A stretch of 64,000 nucleotides of DNA, taken from contig DUQH01000035.1 of the NCBI GenBank assembly GCA_012837895.1, positions 62,001 to 126,000 on the forward strand, written 5' to 3'. A program made the position numbers and the translations under genes. The notes beneath the pieces are model-generated. The model was not told the origin of the DNA. It made no database searches and worked only from the letters and a program-made list of their open reading frames with translations. How positions within the stretch are numbered: the first letter of the stretch is position 1; every line of letters begins with the position of its first letter. Below are positions 8,597 to 16,764 of this stretch, one piece after another. The DNA comes from Candidatus Fermentithermobacillaceae bacterium. GTDB taxonomy: Bacteria; Bacillota; Sulfobacillia; Fermentithermobacillales; Fermentithermobacillaceae.

Positions 8597-9014
8597 TCCG
8601 GGTCACCGCCTTTGCTCTTAGGGTGACTCTGCTTCCGGCAATAACCGAAACTACAGGCGACTTCACGCGGTAATCATAAGATAGGGTCACGTTTATGTCT
8701 GTACCGTATATAGCTTGCTTGGGAAACACGATCAGTTCTAAGAGATCCGGTTCAAGCCCTGTGGATTCAATCACCGAATCAGCCCGCTGTATTGCGTTCC
8801 CTACAAAACCTCCCTCAACTGCACAGATCCTTGCTATCTCCCTGGCAGCTGACGCAAGCGCCAGCTTTGCGTTAAGTACCAGTCCCAGTTCAAGTATGGC
8901 AAACAAGACTAGAATAAGGGTGAACAAGACCAGTACAAACTCTGCAATCGCTTGTCCCGATTCATCACTGGTTGCATATATTACGTTACGTCTCGATCCT
9001 TTCAAACCGGCCAC
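8577..9014 (-). CDS. TadE-like pilus assembly protein
   Basis: 145 residues. SGQAIAEFVLVLFTLILVLF is the classic TadE signature (Gly-Gln-Ala-x-x-Glu-Phe before a hydrophobic helix), a prepilin-peptidase-type N-terminus with the +5 Glu. The remaining ~95 residues should be outside the membrane and include RVTLRAKAVT near the end. Acts as a minor pseudopilin in Tad systems. GTG start with GGAGGTG 5-6 bases upstream. Confidence 0.8.
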   Translation of the reverse strand: MAGLKGSRRNVIYATSDESGQAIAEFVLVLFTLILVLFAILELGLVLNAKLALASAAREIARICAVEGGFVGNAIQRADSVIESTGLEPDLLELIVFPKQAIYGTDINVTLSYDYRVKSPVVSVIAGSRVTLRAKAVTRSEFVPR

Positions 9015-9035
9015 TTGGGCACCTCCGGTTCAAGG

Positions 9036-9257
9036 TCATTGGGTGGGGGCACCTTCGATCCCTCTAATTATCTGATCCAGCTTGAGTTTGAGTGCATCAG
9101 TCAGCTCCCCCAAGATCGCAATCAGCGCAACCACTACAACTGCCAGCAATATTGCATATTCGGCGATAGTGGCGCCCCGCTCTTCGCTGAAGAAGCTTTT
9201 GAGCCAGTCTGCAGCCTTTTTTCTAAGAATTAGTGCTCTTACGTATATCTCCAACAC
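9036..9257 (-). CDS. flp: Flp-type IVb pilin
   Basis: Major pilin candidate of 73 residues: a short basic leader, then SEERGATIAEYAILLAV. Prepilin peptidase would cut after Gly28, leaving Ala-Thr-Ile-Ala-Glu with Glu at +5 and the Glu-Tyr pair typical of Flp pilins, then one hydrophobic helix and a short tail. I chose GTG 9257 because CGGGGAG lies 9 bases upstream; the ATG at 9350 in the same frame has no ribosome site and would give an unusually long leader. No prepilin peptidase gene is in the operon. Confidence 0.85.
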   Translation of the reverse strand: MLEIYVRALILRKKAADWLKSFFSEERGATIAEYAILLAVVVVALIAILGELTDALKLKLDQIIRGIEGAPTQ

Positions 9258-9343
9258 GGTTATCCACTCCCCGCTTACATGCTCATTTGACTGAAATCCC
9301 GACATATGGGATGTATCTGTGCCTGGCATACCGTTGAGCTGAG

Positions 9344-9961
9344 TTACCATCCGGTTGCTATAAACGAAAGCACATGAGGCATTACTGAAATAATCAACAC
9401 GGGAGGTAACAGGAAGATAACAGTGATAACAGACAGTTTGACCGGAAGCGAATTGATCTTGCCTTCAAAACGCTGCTTTTCAATGGTGTAATATTCAGCC
9501 GCCAAAGCTTCAAGTACGTTGGAAACAGGCGTACCAAGCACTTCAGCCTGGGTAAGGGTAGCTCTCAGCCGTCTCGCGGCGCCAATGCCCTCTTCCTCTA
9601 TTGCAGACAAGGCTGCAGGCAGTGACATCCCGCTGTGTATCCTAACAACCACTTTTTCAAGGAATTCCCTCAAAGGTCCATACGTCTTGCCCGCACATAT
9701 CTCGAACGCATGCAGAACGTCCATGCCCGCTGATACCGCCACAGCCATACCTTCAAGCAGGGTAGGCCATTGGGCCAAAATAGCTTCTTCGCTGCTTCTG
9801 CGTTTAGAATTCCTGACAAGCAAGTGTAACAGGGCATCACTTGCATACCTCAATCTTGCAGGTCTGTCTGCCAGACGGCTGTGTTTGCGGTAGAGCGTCA
9901 ATCCGCCCACCACCCATGCGGATATACCTAAACTTCCGGCAATAAGCTGGATATCCCTCAC
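9344..9961 (-). CDS. tadC: Tad pilus inner-membrane platform protein TadC
   Basis: 205 residues: one N-terminal membrane segment, then a type II secretion F-like cytoplasmic domain (AVSAGMDVLHAFEICAG; HSGMSLPAALSAIEE; AEVLGTPVSNVLEALA), and a C-terminal hydrophobic hairpin rich in Ile/Leu/Pro. With TadB it forms the membrane platform that CpaF drives. Its GTG overlaps the tadB stop as GTGA, so translation is probably coupled. Shorter than typical TadC (~300). Confidence 0.8.
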   Translation of the reverse strand: MRDIQLIAGSLGISAWVVGGLTLYRKHSRLADRPARLRYASDALLHLLVRNSKRRSSEEAILAQWPTLLEGMAVAVSAGMDVLHAFEICAGKTYGPLREFLEKVVVRIHSGMSLPAALSAIEEEGIGAARRLRATLTQAEVLGTPVSNVLEALAAEYYTIEKQRFEGKINSLPVKLSVITVIFLLPPVLIISVMPHVLSFIATGW

Positions 9962-10716
9962 GAAGCCTTCCTACCCCTTTCAGCTTTCATCTGATACCTT
10001 GTATGGGCGGAAACAGGAAACACAGAGCGCAAAGACATCCTTATCAAAGCCCCTCCTAGCGCCCAAAGCACGACCCCTGCGATAATCAGGAGTCTGCCTT
10101 CTTGCGAAGCTGCAAAAGTTCTAATCAAGTTTGGATCGTGCTGCAACATGAAAAGCCCGATGAGCCACGGTAGAGCCAAGAGGAGCCACGAGGTGATTCT
10201 TGCTTCTGACAGCCTGGCATCAACTTCACCCCGGAACACACGTCTTCTTCTCAGTATTTCAAAGGCCCGCCATAGCAGACTCCCGGTATCGCCACCGCTT
10301 ATTGAACCGATTTCCAGGATGGCGGCTATCATGGACAATTCACCGTCCCCGTCAGCCACCATCTCCATGGCTTTTGTGATGGGTACTCCCGTTTCATAAA
10401 ACTTATAGGCCTTAGCAAGCTTCTTATGTGCACTGGATGTGCCATCCTGGGAAACTGAGCGGATAGCTTGCACCAGGGTATTTCCTGCGCGCACCTGAAA
10501 AGCCAGGTCTGAGCATATCTCATCCCATGGAATATCCCTGGGTTTCCGGCACCAGGCGCGCTTTCTGAGGCCTGTCAGGAGTGCAGCAGTTCCTCGTACA
10601 CCATCTTCATGCTTTTGTCCGAGTGCCCGTGGCAATCCCCACACCGGTGCCTTTTGCAGGTCCAGCCCGATCAAAGCCGCGGTAACGCCAAGGCCAATCG
10701 AAAACAGGAGTTTCAC
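9958..10716 (-). CDS. tadB: Tad pilus inner-membrane platform protein TadB
   Basis: 252 residues from GTG 10716, which overlaps the cpaF stop as GTGA and has GAGGAGGGAG just upstream. T2SS-F domain (AFQVRAGNTLVQAIRSVS; YETGVPITKAMEMVADG; IGSISGGDTGSLL) with an N-terminal and two C-terminal hydrophobic segments. Partner of TadC in the assembly platform. A start 20 codons further upstream is possible but lacks a ribosome site. Confidence 0.82.
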   Translation of the reverse strand: MKLLFSIGLGVTAALIGLDLQKAPVWGLPRALGQKHEDGVRGTAALLTGLRKRAWCRKPRDIPWDEICSDLAFQVRAGNTLVQAIRSVSQDGTSSAHKKLAKAYKFYETGVPITKAMEMVADGDGELSMIAAILEIGSISGGDTGSLLWRAFEILRRRRVFRGEVDARLSEARITSWLLLALPWLIGLFMLQHDPNLIRTFAASQEGRLLIIAGVVLWALGGALIRMSLRSVFPVSAHTRYQMKAERGRKAS

Positions 10717-12002
10717 GTTACTCCCTCCTCGACCAGGGCCTGACAACGCCCCTCGCCCACTTTCTCCGCGAACCACGATGGAAAATCCAAACGCAGCCCG
10801 TCTCCCCGGCGGTACACATGGAAGTGGGTAAGACCTTTCCCGGGCTTATTGCCCACTAATGAAACCCCTGATACCACCCTGTGTCCGGCTGAGGTTTTCT
10901 CCAGATGTACAATCACGTCAACCCCTATGCCAATCCACGACCTGAGTATATCCACAGGCACGCCTTCTTCTGCCATCAGTGCCATGCCTACCATCCTTTC
11001 CAGGCAATCTGCAGCAGAATTTGCGTGGACGGTTGAAAGACAGCCTTCATGCCCGGTGTTGCAAGCCGAAATCAAGTCGAAGGTTTCCTTGCCCCTGCAT
11101 TCCCCTATGATGAGCCTGTCCGGCCTCATCCGCAAGGCATTTCTCAGAAGATCCCTTATAGATACTTCCCCTTTGCCCTCCATGTTCTTGGGGCGGGCTT
11201 CAAGGTACACAACATGATGGTCAGGAATTCTTATCTCGGCCGAGTCTTCTATCACTATGATGCGTTCGTCCGGCGAAGCAGCATTGGCTAAAACGTTCAG
11301 AGTCGTGGTTTTTCCGCTTCCTGAACCGCCTGACACCACAATATCAAGTTTGGCCTTAACGCAATTCTTCAAGAAACTCGCAGCGCCTGGTTCAAGCGTC
11401 CTGCCTTCTACGAGCTGGGACAACTCAGTATAGCGCCGGGGGAAGCGCCTGATCGTAAGCACAGGCCCATTCAAAGCAAGAGGCGGGATTATTGCATTTA
11501 CCCTGGATCCGTCCGGTAGCCTGGCATCTACATACGGCATGGAGACATCTACCCTTCTTCCTGCGCTTTGGACAATCCGGTTTATGATGTCCAAGAGGTG
11601 CCTGTCGTTTTGGAATTTGATTGGCGTAGCTGCCAACATCCCATGCTTTTCTACAAACACCTCCTGGGGACCGTTAACCATGATTTCGGTTACTGATTCA
11701 TCATCCAGCAACTCATCAAGCGGCCCCAGGCCGCAAATCTCCTGAGCTATGCGCTCAGCCAGGTCTTGCCTGGTGAGCTTTGGAACATACAGTTCCGAAG
11801 AGATGATTACGTTGGATATCAAGGTAACGACTTCTCTTCGCTTGTCCCGCGACATCCTGGCTTCTATGATAAGGTCTGGGTAATTCTCCAACATTTTCTC
11901 CCTGACCTCCTGGGTCACGTCTTCAAAGCACATTTCCCTGGCCTCGCTGTGGGTGGACAACAATCCGTATGGCTCTCGCTCAAGCTTGTCAAGGATACTC
12001 AC
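10713..12002 (-). CDS. cpaF: Tad pilus assembly ATPase CpaF/TadA
   Basis: Hexameric type II/IV secretion ATPase that powers pilus assembly from the cytoplasmic face. 429 residues from GTG 12002, which overlaps the cpaE stop as GTGA; AAGGAGGT lies 10 bases upstream. Visible motifs are CGLGPLDELLDDESVTEIMVN (the CpaF N-domain), Walker A SGGSGSGKTT (about 224-233), the Asp box, GECRGKETFDLI (Walker B region) and the His box HEGCLSTVHANS. The conserved catalytic motifs appear intact. Confidence 0.93.
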   Translation of the reverse strand: MSILDKLEREPYGLLSTHSEAREMCFEDVTQEVREKMLENYPDLIIEARMSRDKRREVVTLISNVIISSELYVPKLTRQDLAERIAQEICGLGPLDELLDDESVTEIMVNGPQEVFVEKHGMLAATPIKFQNDRHLLDIINRIVQSAGRRVDVSMPYVDARLPDGSRVNAIIPPLALNGPVLTIRRFPRRYTELSQLVEGRTLEPGAASFLKNCVKAKLDIVVSGGSGSGKTTTLNVLANAASPDERIIVIEDSAEIRIPDHHVVYLEARPKNMEGKGEVSIRDLLRNALRMRPDRLIIGECRGKETFDLISACNTGHEGCLSTVHANSAADCLERMVGMALMAEEGVPVDILRSWIGIGVDVIVHLEKTSAGHRVVSGVSLVGNKPGKGLTHFHVYRRGDGLRLDFPSWFAEKVGEGRCQALVEEGVT

Positions 12003-13084
12003 CAAAAGCGGAACCTCCTTGTTTTGTTTTGTCTCTTCTCCATGTCTGGCAGCGGTAAACCGGGGGATACTTCCGACAACAGTCTCCATATCGATGAAGC
12101 GATTTCAGTTTTCCCGGACAGCACAACCGGCCTCCCCTGGAACAATGACCTTTCAACGGTCTTCCGGTCATCAGGTACTACTGAGGCCAGTCTCTTCTCA
12201 AGATACTCCTCGACTTTGCGCTCAGATAAGGGAGCATCTTTTGAATCCCTATTAAGGATCACGTGTACTGAGCTATCCTGAATGCCAAGCTTCCGGAATA
12301 TGTCAAGGGCTACCTTGCCCTGCTTCAAAGCGCATACATCCTGGGTAATCACGAGCACTATGGCTGAGGCTGCGTCGACAGCTTCACCTAACAGGTCACT
12401 GGTTATATCAGGAGCAGTATCGATGTACACAAGCCCCCATCTCCGTGCCGCAAGGGAGAGCAACTGCTTTACATGTTCAACTCCGATCAGGGCGGAGAGT
12501 TCAGGTCTTCTCGGGCCGCAGATCACGTTAAGGCGCGAAGGGGCGTATTTCTGGGTGTAACGGTCCAACCCGTCAGGCCTTAACCTTGGCAGTTCTGGCA
12601 GCATTTCGATGATAGTTGGACCGTCTGAAAGGTCCAAGTAGGTGGCGACGTCCCCGGAATACACATCCAGATCTATGAGTACTGCCTTCCCTTGGGTGGC
12701 CATTGCTGCAGCACACGCCAGGTTAGCTGATATGAAGGTCTTGCCCACACCGCCTTTAGGGCTCCATACCACTACTGTTTGTGAAGTTATTACGCTAGTG
12801 GCCGGTGTGTGTGCCCTGTTCCGGGGTACGCTTTCCCCTAGAACGGTTACGGCAACATGAGGAAACGCCTTTCTGAACCGTGCGATCCACTCATCCAGGG
12901 ATTCCCCACGCGGCGATAGCTGCCTGTCGACGACGATTTCGTCAACGTTAGTTTCTGCTGCCACGTACTCGACCAGGGCCGGGTCTTTGAGAACACCCAC
13001 TATCCTTGCATCAGGCTTTTCACGTCTGATCGCTTGTTCACAACGGGAATCACCCGCAATCAATACCGAAGTTCTTTGAGTCAT
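11999..13084 (-). CDS. cpaE: Tad pilus MinD/ParA-like ATPase CpaE/TadZ
   Basis: 361 residues from ATG 13084, which overlaps the cpaB stop as ATGA. The N-terminal ~95 residues form a receiver-like domain (VLIAGDSRCEQAI ... VDEIVVDRQLS). A MinD/ParA ATPase follows, with deviant Walker A KGGVGKT (110-116), VLIDLDVYSGDV and YIDTAPDITSDLL. TadZ/CpaE positions the pilus machine in the cell and recruits CpaF. A TTG 4 codons upstream lies too close to the GGAGG. Confidence 0.87.
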   Translation of the reverse strand: MTQRTSVLIAGDSRCEQAIRREKPDARIVGVLKDPALVEYVAAETNVDEIVVDRQLSPRGESLDEWIARFRKAFPHVAVTVLGESVPRNRAHTPATSVITSQTVVVWSPKGGVGKTFISANLACAAAMATQGKAVLIDLDVYSGDVATYLDLSDGPTIIEMLPELPRLRPDGLDRYTQKYAPSRLNVICGPRRPELSALIGVEHVKQLLSLAARRWGLVYIDTAPDITSDLLGEAVDAASAIVLVITQDVCALKQGKVALDIFRKLGIQDSSVHVILNRDSKDAPLSERKVEEYLEKRLASVVPDDRKTVERSLFQGRPVVLSGKTEIASSIWRLLSEVSPGLPLPDMEKRQNKTRRFRFW

Positions 13085-13761
13085 TTCCCAGGCCAAACCT
13101 CCGAATCAACCGGTATACCGTTCCCTGCCGTGTTCCAAGGCACCAGAGCCAGATAAATGCTGCCTGTTTCCAAGTAGTGAGCGATCTCTGCGCATGTCCC
13201 TGGCGGTGCTGCGATTACAACGCCTTTGAACTCACCTGATTTGTCATGGATGACCCTGACTACCCTGGCTCTGCCCATAACGGTGACAGCACCGTGAAGA
13301 TCACCGGGTTGGTAAACACTTGCGCCCCTGGCAGACCAGATGAGATCTACCCTGTCTCCTGGATTGATTAAGCCGCCTACTGCGCGGGAGGCGTCGGCAG
13401 GTACGAATATTGCACGTTCTTCGACGGGAATTTCAATGGATATGCCAGGCTGACTTCGTGAAGACATGACATGGCCTGCCAAGACGATTTGGCCTGCAAA
13501 CAGTGGGCAAATTGTGTAGTTTCCTATCAAATCTTCTGGTTTGCGGATACTCTCTGGATGTATGCCCTTCAGAGGTAGGTCGACAACCTTTATGTCTGAT
13601 ACAGAGATCTTCTGGTATGGCTCCAAGTGGCGGCTGGCCACAACCACCTTTTCCGTCTTTACGTAGACCGAAAGCAGTTTGTAAGATAAGGCGAACACTG
13701 AGAGTCCCAAGACAAGGGCAATCAGCAATGGTTTGTGCCTTCTTGCCAGTGATTTCAGCAG
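13081..13761 (-). CDS. cpaB: Flp pilus assembly protein CpaB/RcpC (SAF domain)
   Basis: One N-terminal membrane helix (LLIALVLGLSVFALSY), then a SAF domain (VVVASRHLEPYQKISVSDIKVVDL, with the next segment up to FAGQIVLAGHV) and an RcpC/CpaB C-terminal part (PGDRVDLIW). First gene of the Tad operon. Start is unusual: AAGGAGGT (13775-13768) is 6 bases before CTG 13761, which opens the frame LLKSLARRHKPLLIALVLG. The first standard start codon in frame is TTG 13728, inside the membrane helix, without a ribosome site and without the basic flank. I therefore chose CTG, giving 226 residues; TTG gives 215. Confidence 0.82.
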   Translation of the reverse strand: MLKSLARRHKPLLIALVLGLSVFALSYKLLSVYVKTEKVVVASRHLEPYQKISVSDIKVVDLPLKGIHPESIRKPEDLIGNYTICPLFAGQIVLAGHVMSSRSQPGISIEIPVEERAIFVPADASRAVGGLINPGDRVDLIWSARGASVYQPGDLHGAVTVMGRARVVRVIHDKSGEFKGVVIAAPPGTCAEIAHYLETGSIYLALVPWNTAGNGIPVDSEVWPGK

Positions 13762-13779
13762 ACAACTACCTCCTTATGC

Positions 13780-13918
13780 GTGGCCGTACCAGGTCATTGG
13801 GTCGACTGCGAAGGGCGCCGGTGGCGACAGTTTTTGGGCATCGCCGGAATGCCGTATGTGTGCTGCAAGGTCCCCCCTTTCTCCGGCAGAGATAGTACTG
13901 ATGACCCGGCACGGCCAC
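13780..13918 (-). promoter_or_regulatory. Structured leader RNA closed by an 18-bp stem, before cpaB
   Basis: In the minus-strand transcript GUGGCCGUGCCGGGUCAU (13918-13901) pairs along all 18 positions (16 Watson-Crick, 2 G-U) with AUGACCUGGUACGGCCAC (13797-13780). The stem encloses ~103 nt that can form further hairpins: GCCGGA with UCCGGC, and GGCGA with UCGCC. It begins ~25 nt after the promoter -10 and ends 4 nt before the cpaB Shine-Dalgarno. It does not match any riboswitch consensus I know. A small mobile element with terminal inverted repeats is the alternative; no clear target duplication flanks it. Confidence 0.6.
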
Positions 13919-13942
13919 TTACAAGTATTGCCAGGCTCTTCC

Positions 13943-13971
13943 AGAATATAACATATTTCCCATCCTGTCAA
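13943..13971 (-). promoter_or_regulatory. Sigma-A promoter of the Tad pilus operon
   Basis: TTGACA (13971-13966), 17 bases, TATTCT (13948-13943). The -35 is perfect and the -10 matches 4 of 6. It lies ~180 bases before cpaB, leaving a long leader. The 299 bases between cpaB and the SLH gene hold only this promoter, the leader and the SLH gene's own upstream region. Confidence 0.7.
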
Positions 13972-14060
13972 CACTTTCCAGAAATATTTCCATGAACAGA
14001 CATCCGTGTAAAAATATGATATATTCTTGGTGCCGGTGGCGAAATGGAGGTTCTGTATCA

Positions 14061-15653
14061 ATGGAAAATCCGTTGCCGCTACCTGTTTGGTTCAAAGCAG
14101 TATTGTGTTTTTGCTTTAGTCTGGTCCTTGCAGCTGCAATGCCCGCTTCAAAGGCGAGGTGTGAAGGTGATCCATGGTACAGTGACTTAAGGGGCCACTG
14201 GGCCGAGGAGATCATATATGTCTTGTGGCAGGAAGGTGTCACCGACGGATTCCTGTACACATGGGGCGGCAAGACCACCCCGTATTTTTTCCCCGACTCA
14301 GATTGCACAAGGGCTCAACTCACTGTACTGCTTGCAAAGGTATTCGGGCTTACGCCCATTTCTCCTGCGTCGCCCTCATATCCCGACGTGCCCAAATCAT
14401 ACACTATTTACCCGGGCAAACCTGCATGGAGATGGATAGAAGCAGCGCTTGCTGCAGGTTTATCTTCGGTCCCGGCAGGCCACTATTTCTACCCTGACAA
14501 CGGAATATCCAGGCAGGACGCGGTAGATCTGCTCATCCGTTGCCTGGACTTGTACGAATATGCCTTATCCATGCCTGATAGTGAAGTACGCAGCTTGCTT
14601 CAAGCTTTTGGCGACGGGATGAACACAAGGCATGACAGGCGGCATTCAATGGCCTGCGCCATAAAGTTCGGAATAATCCAAGGATACGACGACAGGACGA
14701 TACGTCCTGAAACCGTGCTCTTGCGTTGCCAGGCTGCGGCTATTGTGTACCGGTCGTGTCTTATACGGGCAACTGCAAGCCTAGATGTGTTCTCGCCGGA
14801 CGGTGACGACGTAGACGACACTGTAAAATTCAGCCTGATCTATCTCAAGAACCGCGGCATATCTAACTGGAACATGGCGGTTGAAGATGCTTCAGGCGGC
14901 ATAGTACGCACTTTCAATCCTGGCGGCAACCCTGGCTCGCCCCCAGCCACGATTACATGGGACGGGACCAATGCCCAGGGCAAAACCGTTCCTGCAGGAA
15001 AGTATTACTACCAGGCATGGGTGAGAGACAGGAACAACAGGCAGTTCTTTTCAGTGAAAAAGCCTTTGGATGTGGAGATACATTCCCTCAGCGGTTCGGT
15101 TAGCCCGGCGTCCTGCCGGGATGACCAGACGCTGACGGTAAAAGCTTACACCACTCCTTCTGCCAAGAGTGTAACGGCGTCTTTTGCTGACGGCAACACA
15201 AGGCATCTCAGCCCGTCGTCTGACCGGCGAACTTGGACTCTGCAACTTGTAATGGGCCCTTTCTTGCCTGCAGGACCCCAGCAAGTGTCGTTGACGGCGG
15301 AATTCGCCAAGGTGAGCAGGCAGATTACACTTAGCTTCACCAGGGTAGAGAACCTGTGGATATCGCCTTCTCTTTCTCCCAACCCGGCCGGACCTGGCCA
15401 GATTCTTGAGGCCTTGTGCGTAGCATCATCAAATGTGGGGGCGGTCACAGCAAGCTTGTTTGGGAGCGTGATCAATCTCTCGAAATCAGGCGGACTTTGG
15501 CAGGGGATTTCAGCGGTGCCCTTGGAATGCTCCCAAGGCGATTACCCGGTAGTTTTCACAGGGTATTCCGGCAACCGTCAAGTCTCAGCCACTATCTATC
15601 TCACAGTAGACACCAGCAAGCTTGCCAAGCTGGTTTTCACCCTTACACGTTAA
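14061..15653 (+). CDS. Secreted S-layer-homology protein with FlgD-like Ig domain
   Basis: 530 residues from ATG 14061 (TGGAGG 10 bases upstream); a signal peptide covers about residues 1-33. Two or three SLH-type repeats follow (YSDLRGHWAEEIIYVLWQEG; YPDVPKSYTIYPGKPAWRWIEAA; MACAIKFGIIQGYDDRTIRP), which bind cell-wall polymer. Then comes a FlgD-type Ig-like domain (about 250-340; VFSPDGDDVDDTVKFS ... WDGTNAQGKTVPAGKYYY) and two more beta-rich domains. No catalytic motif is seen, so it is likely a cell-surface structural or adhesive protein. It is divergent from the Tad operon, so the two surface systems may be linked, which is inference. Confidence 0.8.
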   Translation: MENPLPLPVWFKAVLCFCFSLVLAAAMPASKARCEGDPWYSDLRGHWAEEIIYVLWQEGVTDGFLYTWGGKTTPYFFPDSDCTRAQLTVLLAKVFGLTPISPASPSYPDVPKSYTIYPGKPAWRWIEAALAAGLSSVPAGHYFYPDNGISRQDAVDLLIRCLDLYEYALSMPDSEVRSLLQAFGDGMNTRHDRRHSMACAIKFGIIQGYDDRTIRPETVLLRCQAAAIVYRSCLIRATASLDVFSPDGDDVDDTVKFSLIYLKNRGISNWNMAVEDASGGIVRTFNPGGNPGSPPATITWDGTNAQGKTVPAGKYYYQAWVRDRNNRQFFSVKKPLDVEIHSLSGSVSPASCRDDQTLTVKAYTTPSAKSVTASFADGNTRHLSPSSDRRTWTLQLVMGPFLPAGPQQVSLTAEFAKVSRQITLSFTRVENLWISPSLSPNPAGPGQILEALCVASSNVGAVTASLFGSVINLSKSGGLWQGISAVPLECSQGDYPVVFTGYSGNRQVSATIYLTVDTSKLAKLVFTLTR

Positions 15654-15658
15654 CCTGA

Positions 15659-15707
15659 GCAAGGGAGAATCGTTCCGGACCTTCAGGCCTGGCACGCTCT
15701 CCCTTGC
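15659..15707. terminator. Bidirectional hairpin between convergent genes
   Basis: GCAAGGGAGA (15659-15668) pairs perfectly with TCTCCCTTGC (15698-15707), with an inner CAGGCCTG. It sits between the ends of the SLH gene and the TPR gene. Confidence 0.55.
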
Positions 15708-15729
15708 CTGATGAAGCGTACCTAACTGG

Positions 15730-16764
15730 CTAAGGGACATTTACGCTGCTTAAGGCCGCGATGATTTCTTGATAAGGCACCTGGTAAGTATGGTCACCGA
15801 TGGGCCTTTGTTCCAGCGCCTTCTGCAGTATTTTCCTGGCCTTTTGCCGGTCGCCCTTGGCACACAGTAGCTTGCCCCACCAGTAAAGCACATCCGGATT
15901 CTCAGGCGACAAGAGCTTTGCCTGGCGCAGCTCCTCTTCTGCCATGTCTATATCGCCGAGTTCAACATACGCCTGACCCAGTCTAAAGTGGCATTCAAAT
16001 GCTCTTGGAGCCAAGGAGAGCGCCTTCTGATATGCAGACGCCGCTGCCGTGTAGTCCTTCTTGGCTGCCATCACATCGCCGAGAACAGTGTAGCTCAACG
16101 GATTATCTTCTGATATCTTCCGGCAATCCTGAGCCAACTCAAGAGCTTCATCAAGCCTTCCTACCCTGATAAGTGCCCTGGCCAATACCACCCTCAGAGG
16201 CACATCCCCTGGCAGCCTTACTGCCGCCTCCTCGAGCAAGCTCACTGCTTCAAAAGTGTCCCCTTCGGCATAGGTCAGGCTTCCCAAGGCACAATATGCA
16301 TAACTGGTGGCCCTGCCGCTGTTAACAGCTTGCCGGTACCTCTTGTTAGCTTTCTGGTAGTCATTGAACACCCACCTGTTTAGGAACCCCACGTGCTCGT
16401 GGATGATCCATGGCACGAAAACCCGGCCTGCGGTAAGCCAGGCTACAACAGCCCCGAATACCACGCGGCCATCAAGTCCAGTAAACCGCCACAACAAGAC
16501 ACCTGTTACCAGTATGAGGAGCAGCACATAGTTCCACCAGTGCCTGAATGAAAATCTCAGCGGCTCCCTCACCGGGCACTCACCCCTCCAGAACATGCCA
16601 GAAATGCGGCTGCCAGAAAAACCGGCCCAAGTCTCCCTAAACGACCTAGGCCCTAGACTTAGTATGCTCAGAAGGGTTTTCATGAAAACCTGCAGTAAAC
16701 GGCCAAACCGGAAAACGCCCTGATGGAGATCACAATGTGCAGCAATCCTATTGAAGAGGGTCAC
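15730..16764 (-). CDS. Membrane-anchored TPR protein
   Basis: 344 residues. One or two hydrophobic segments (about 77-95 and 100-118) precede five or more tetratricopeptide repeats, for example SYAYCALGSLTYAEGDTFEA, AYQKALSLAPRAFECHFRLG and DVLYWWGKLLCAKGDRQKA. The TPR part would be a protein-interaction scaffold next to the membrane. GTG start overlaps the rbgA stop as GTGA, so it is cotranscribed with rbgA. No specific function is recognised; in Bacillus this position holds rnhB. Confidence 0.7.
   Translation of the reverse strand: MTLFNRIAAHCDLHQGVFRFGRLLQVFMKTLLSILSLGPRSFRETWAGFSGSRISGMFWRGECPVREPLRFSFRHWWNYVLLLILVTGVLLWRFTGLDGRVVFGAVVAWLTAGRVFVPWIIHEHVGFLNRWVFNDYQKANKRYRQAVNSGRATSYAYCALGSLTYAEGDTFEAVSLLEEAAVRLPGDVPLRVVLARALIRVGRLDEALELAQDCRKISEDNPLSYTVLGDVMAAKKDYTAAASAYQKALSLAPRAFECHFRLGQAYVELGDIDMAEEELRQAKLLSPENPDVLYWWGKLLCAKGDRQKARKILQKALEQRPIGDHTYQVPYQEIIAALSSVNVP

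Noticed and set aside
13433-13765. Alternative 110-codon frame with TTG right after the cpaB ribosome site
   Set aside because: Encodes no recognisable protein and lies across the SAF-domain gene, whose frame continues upstream of its first TTG.
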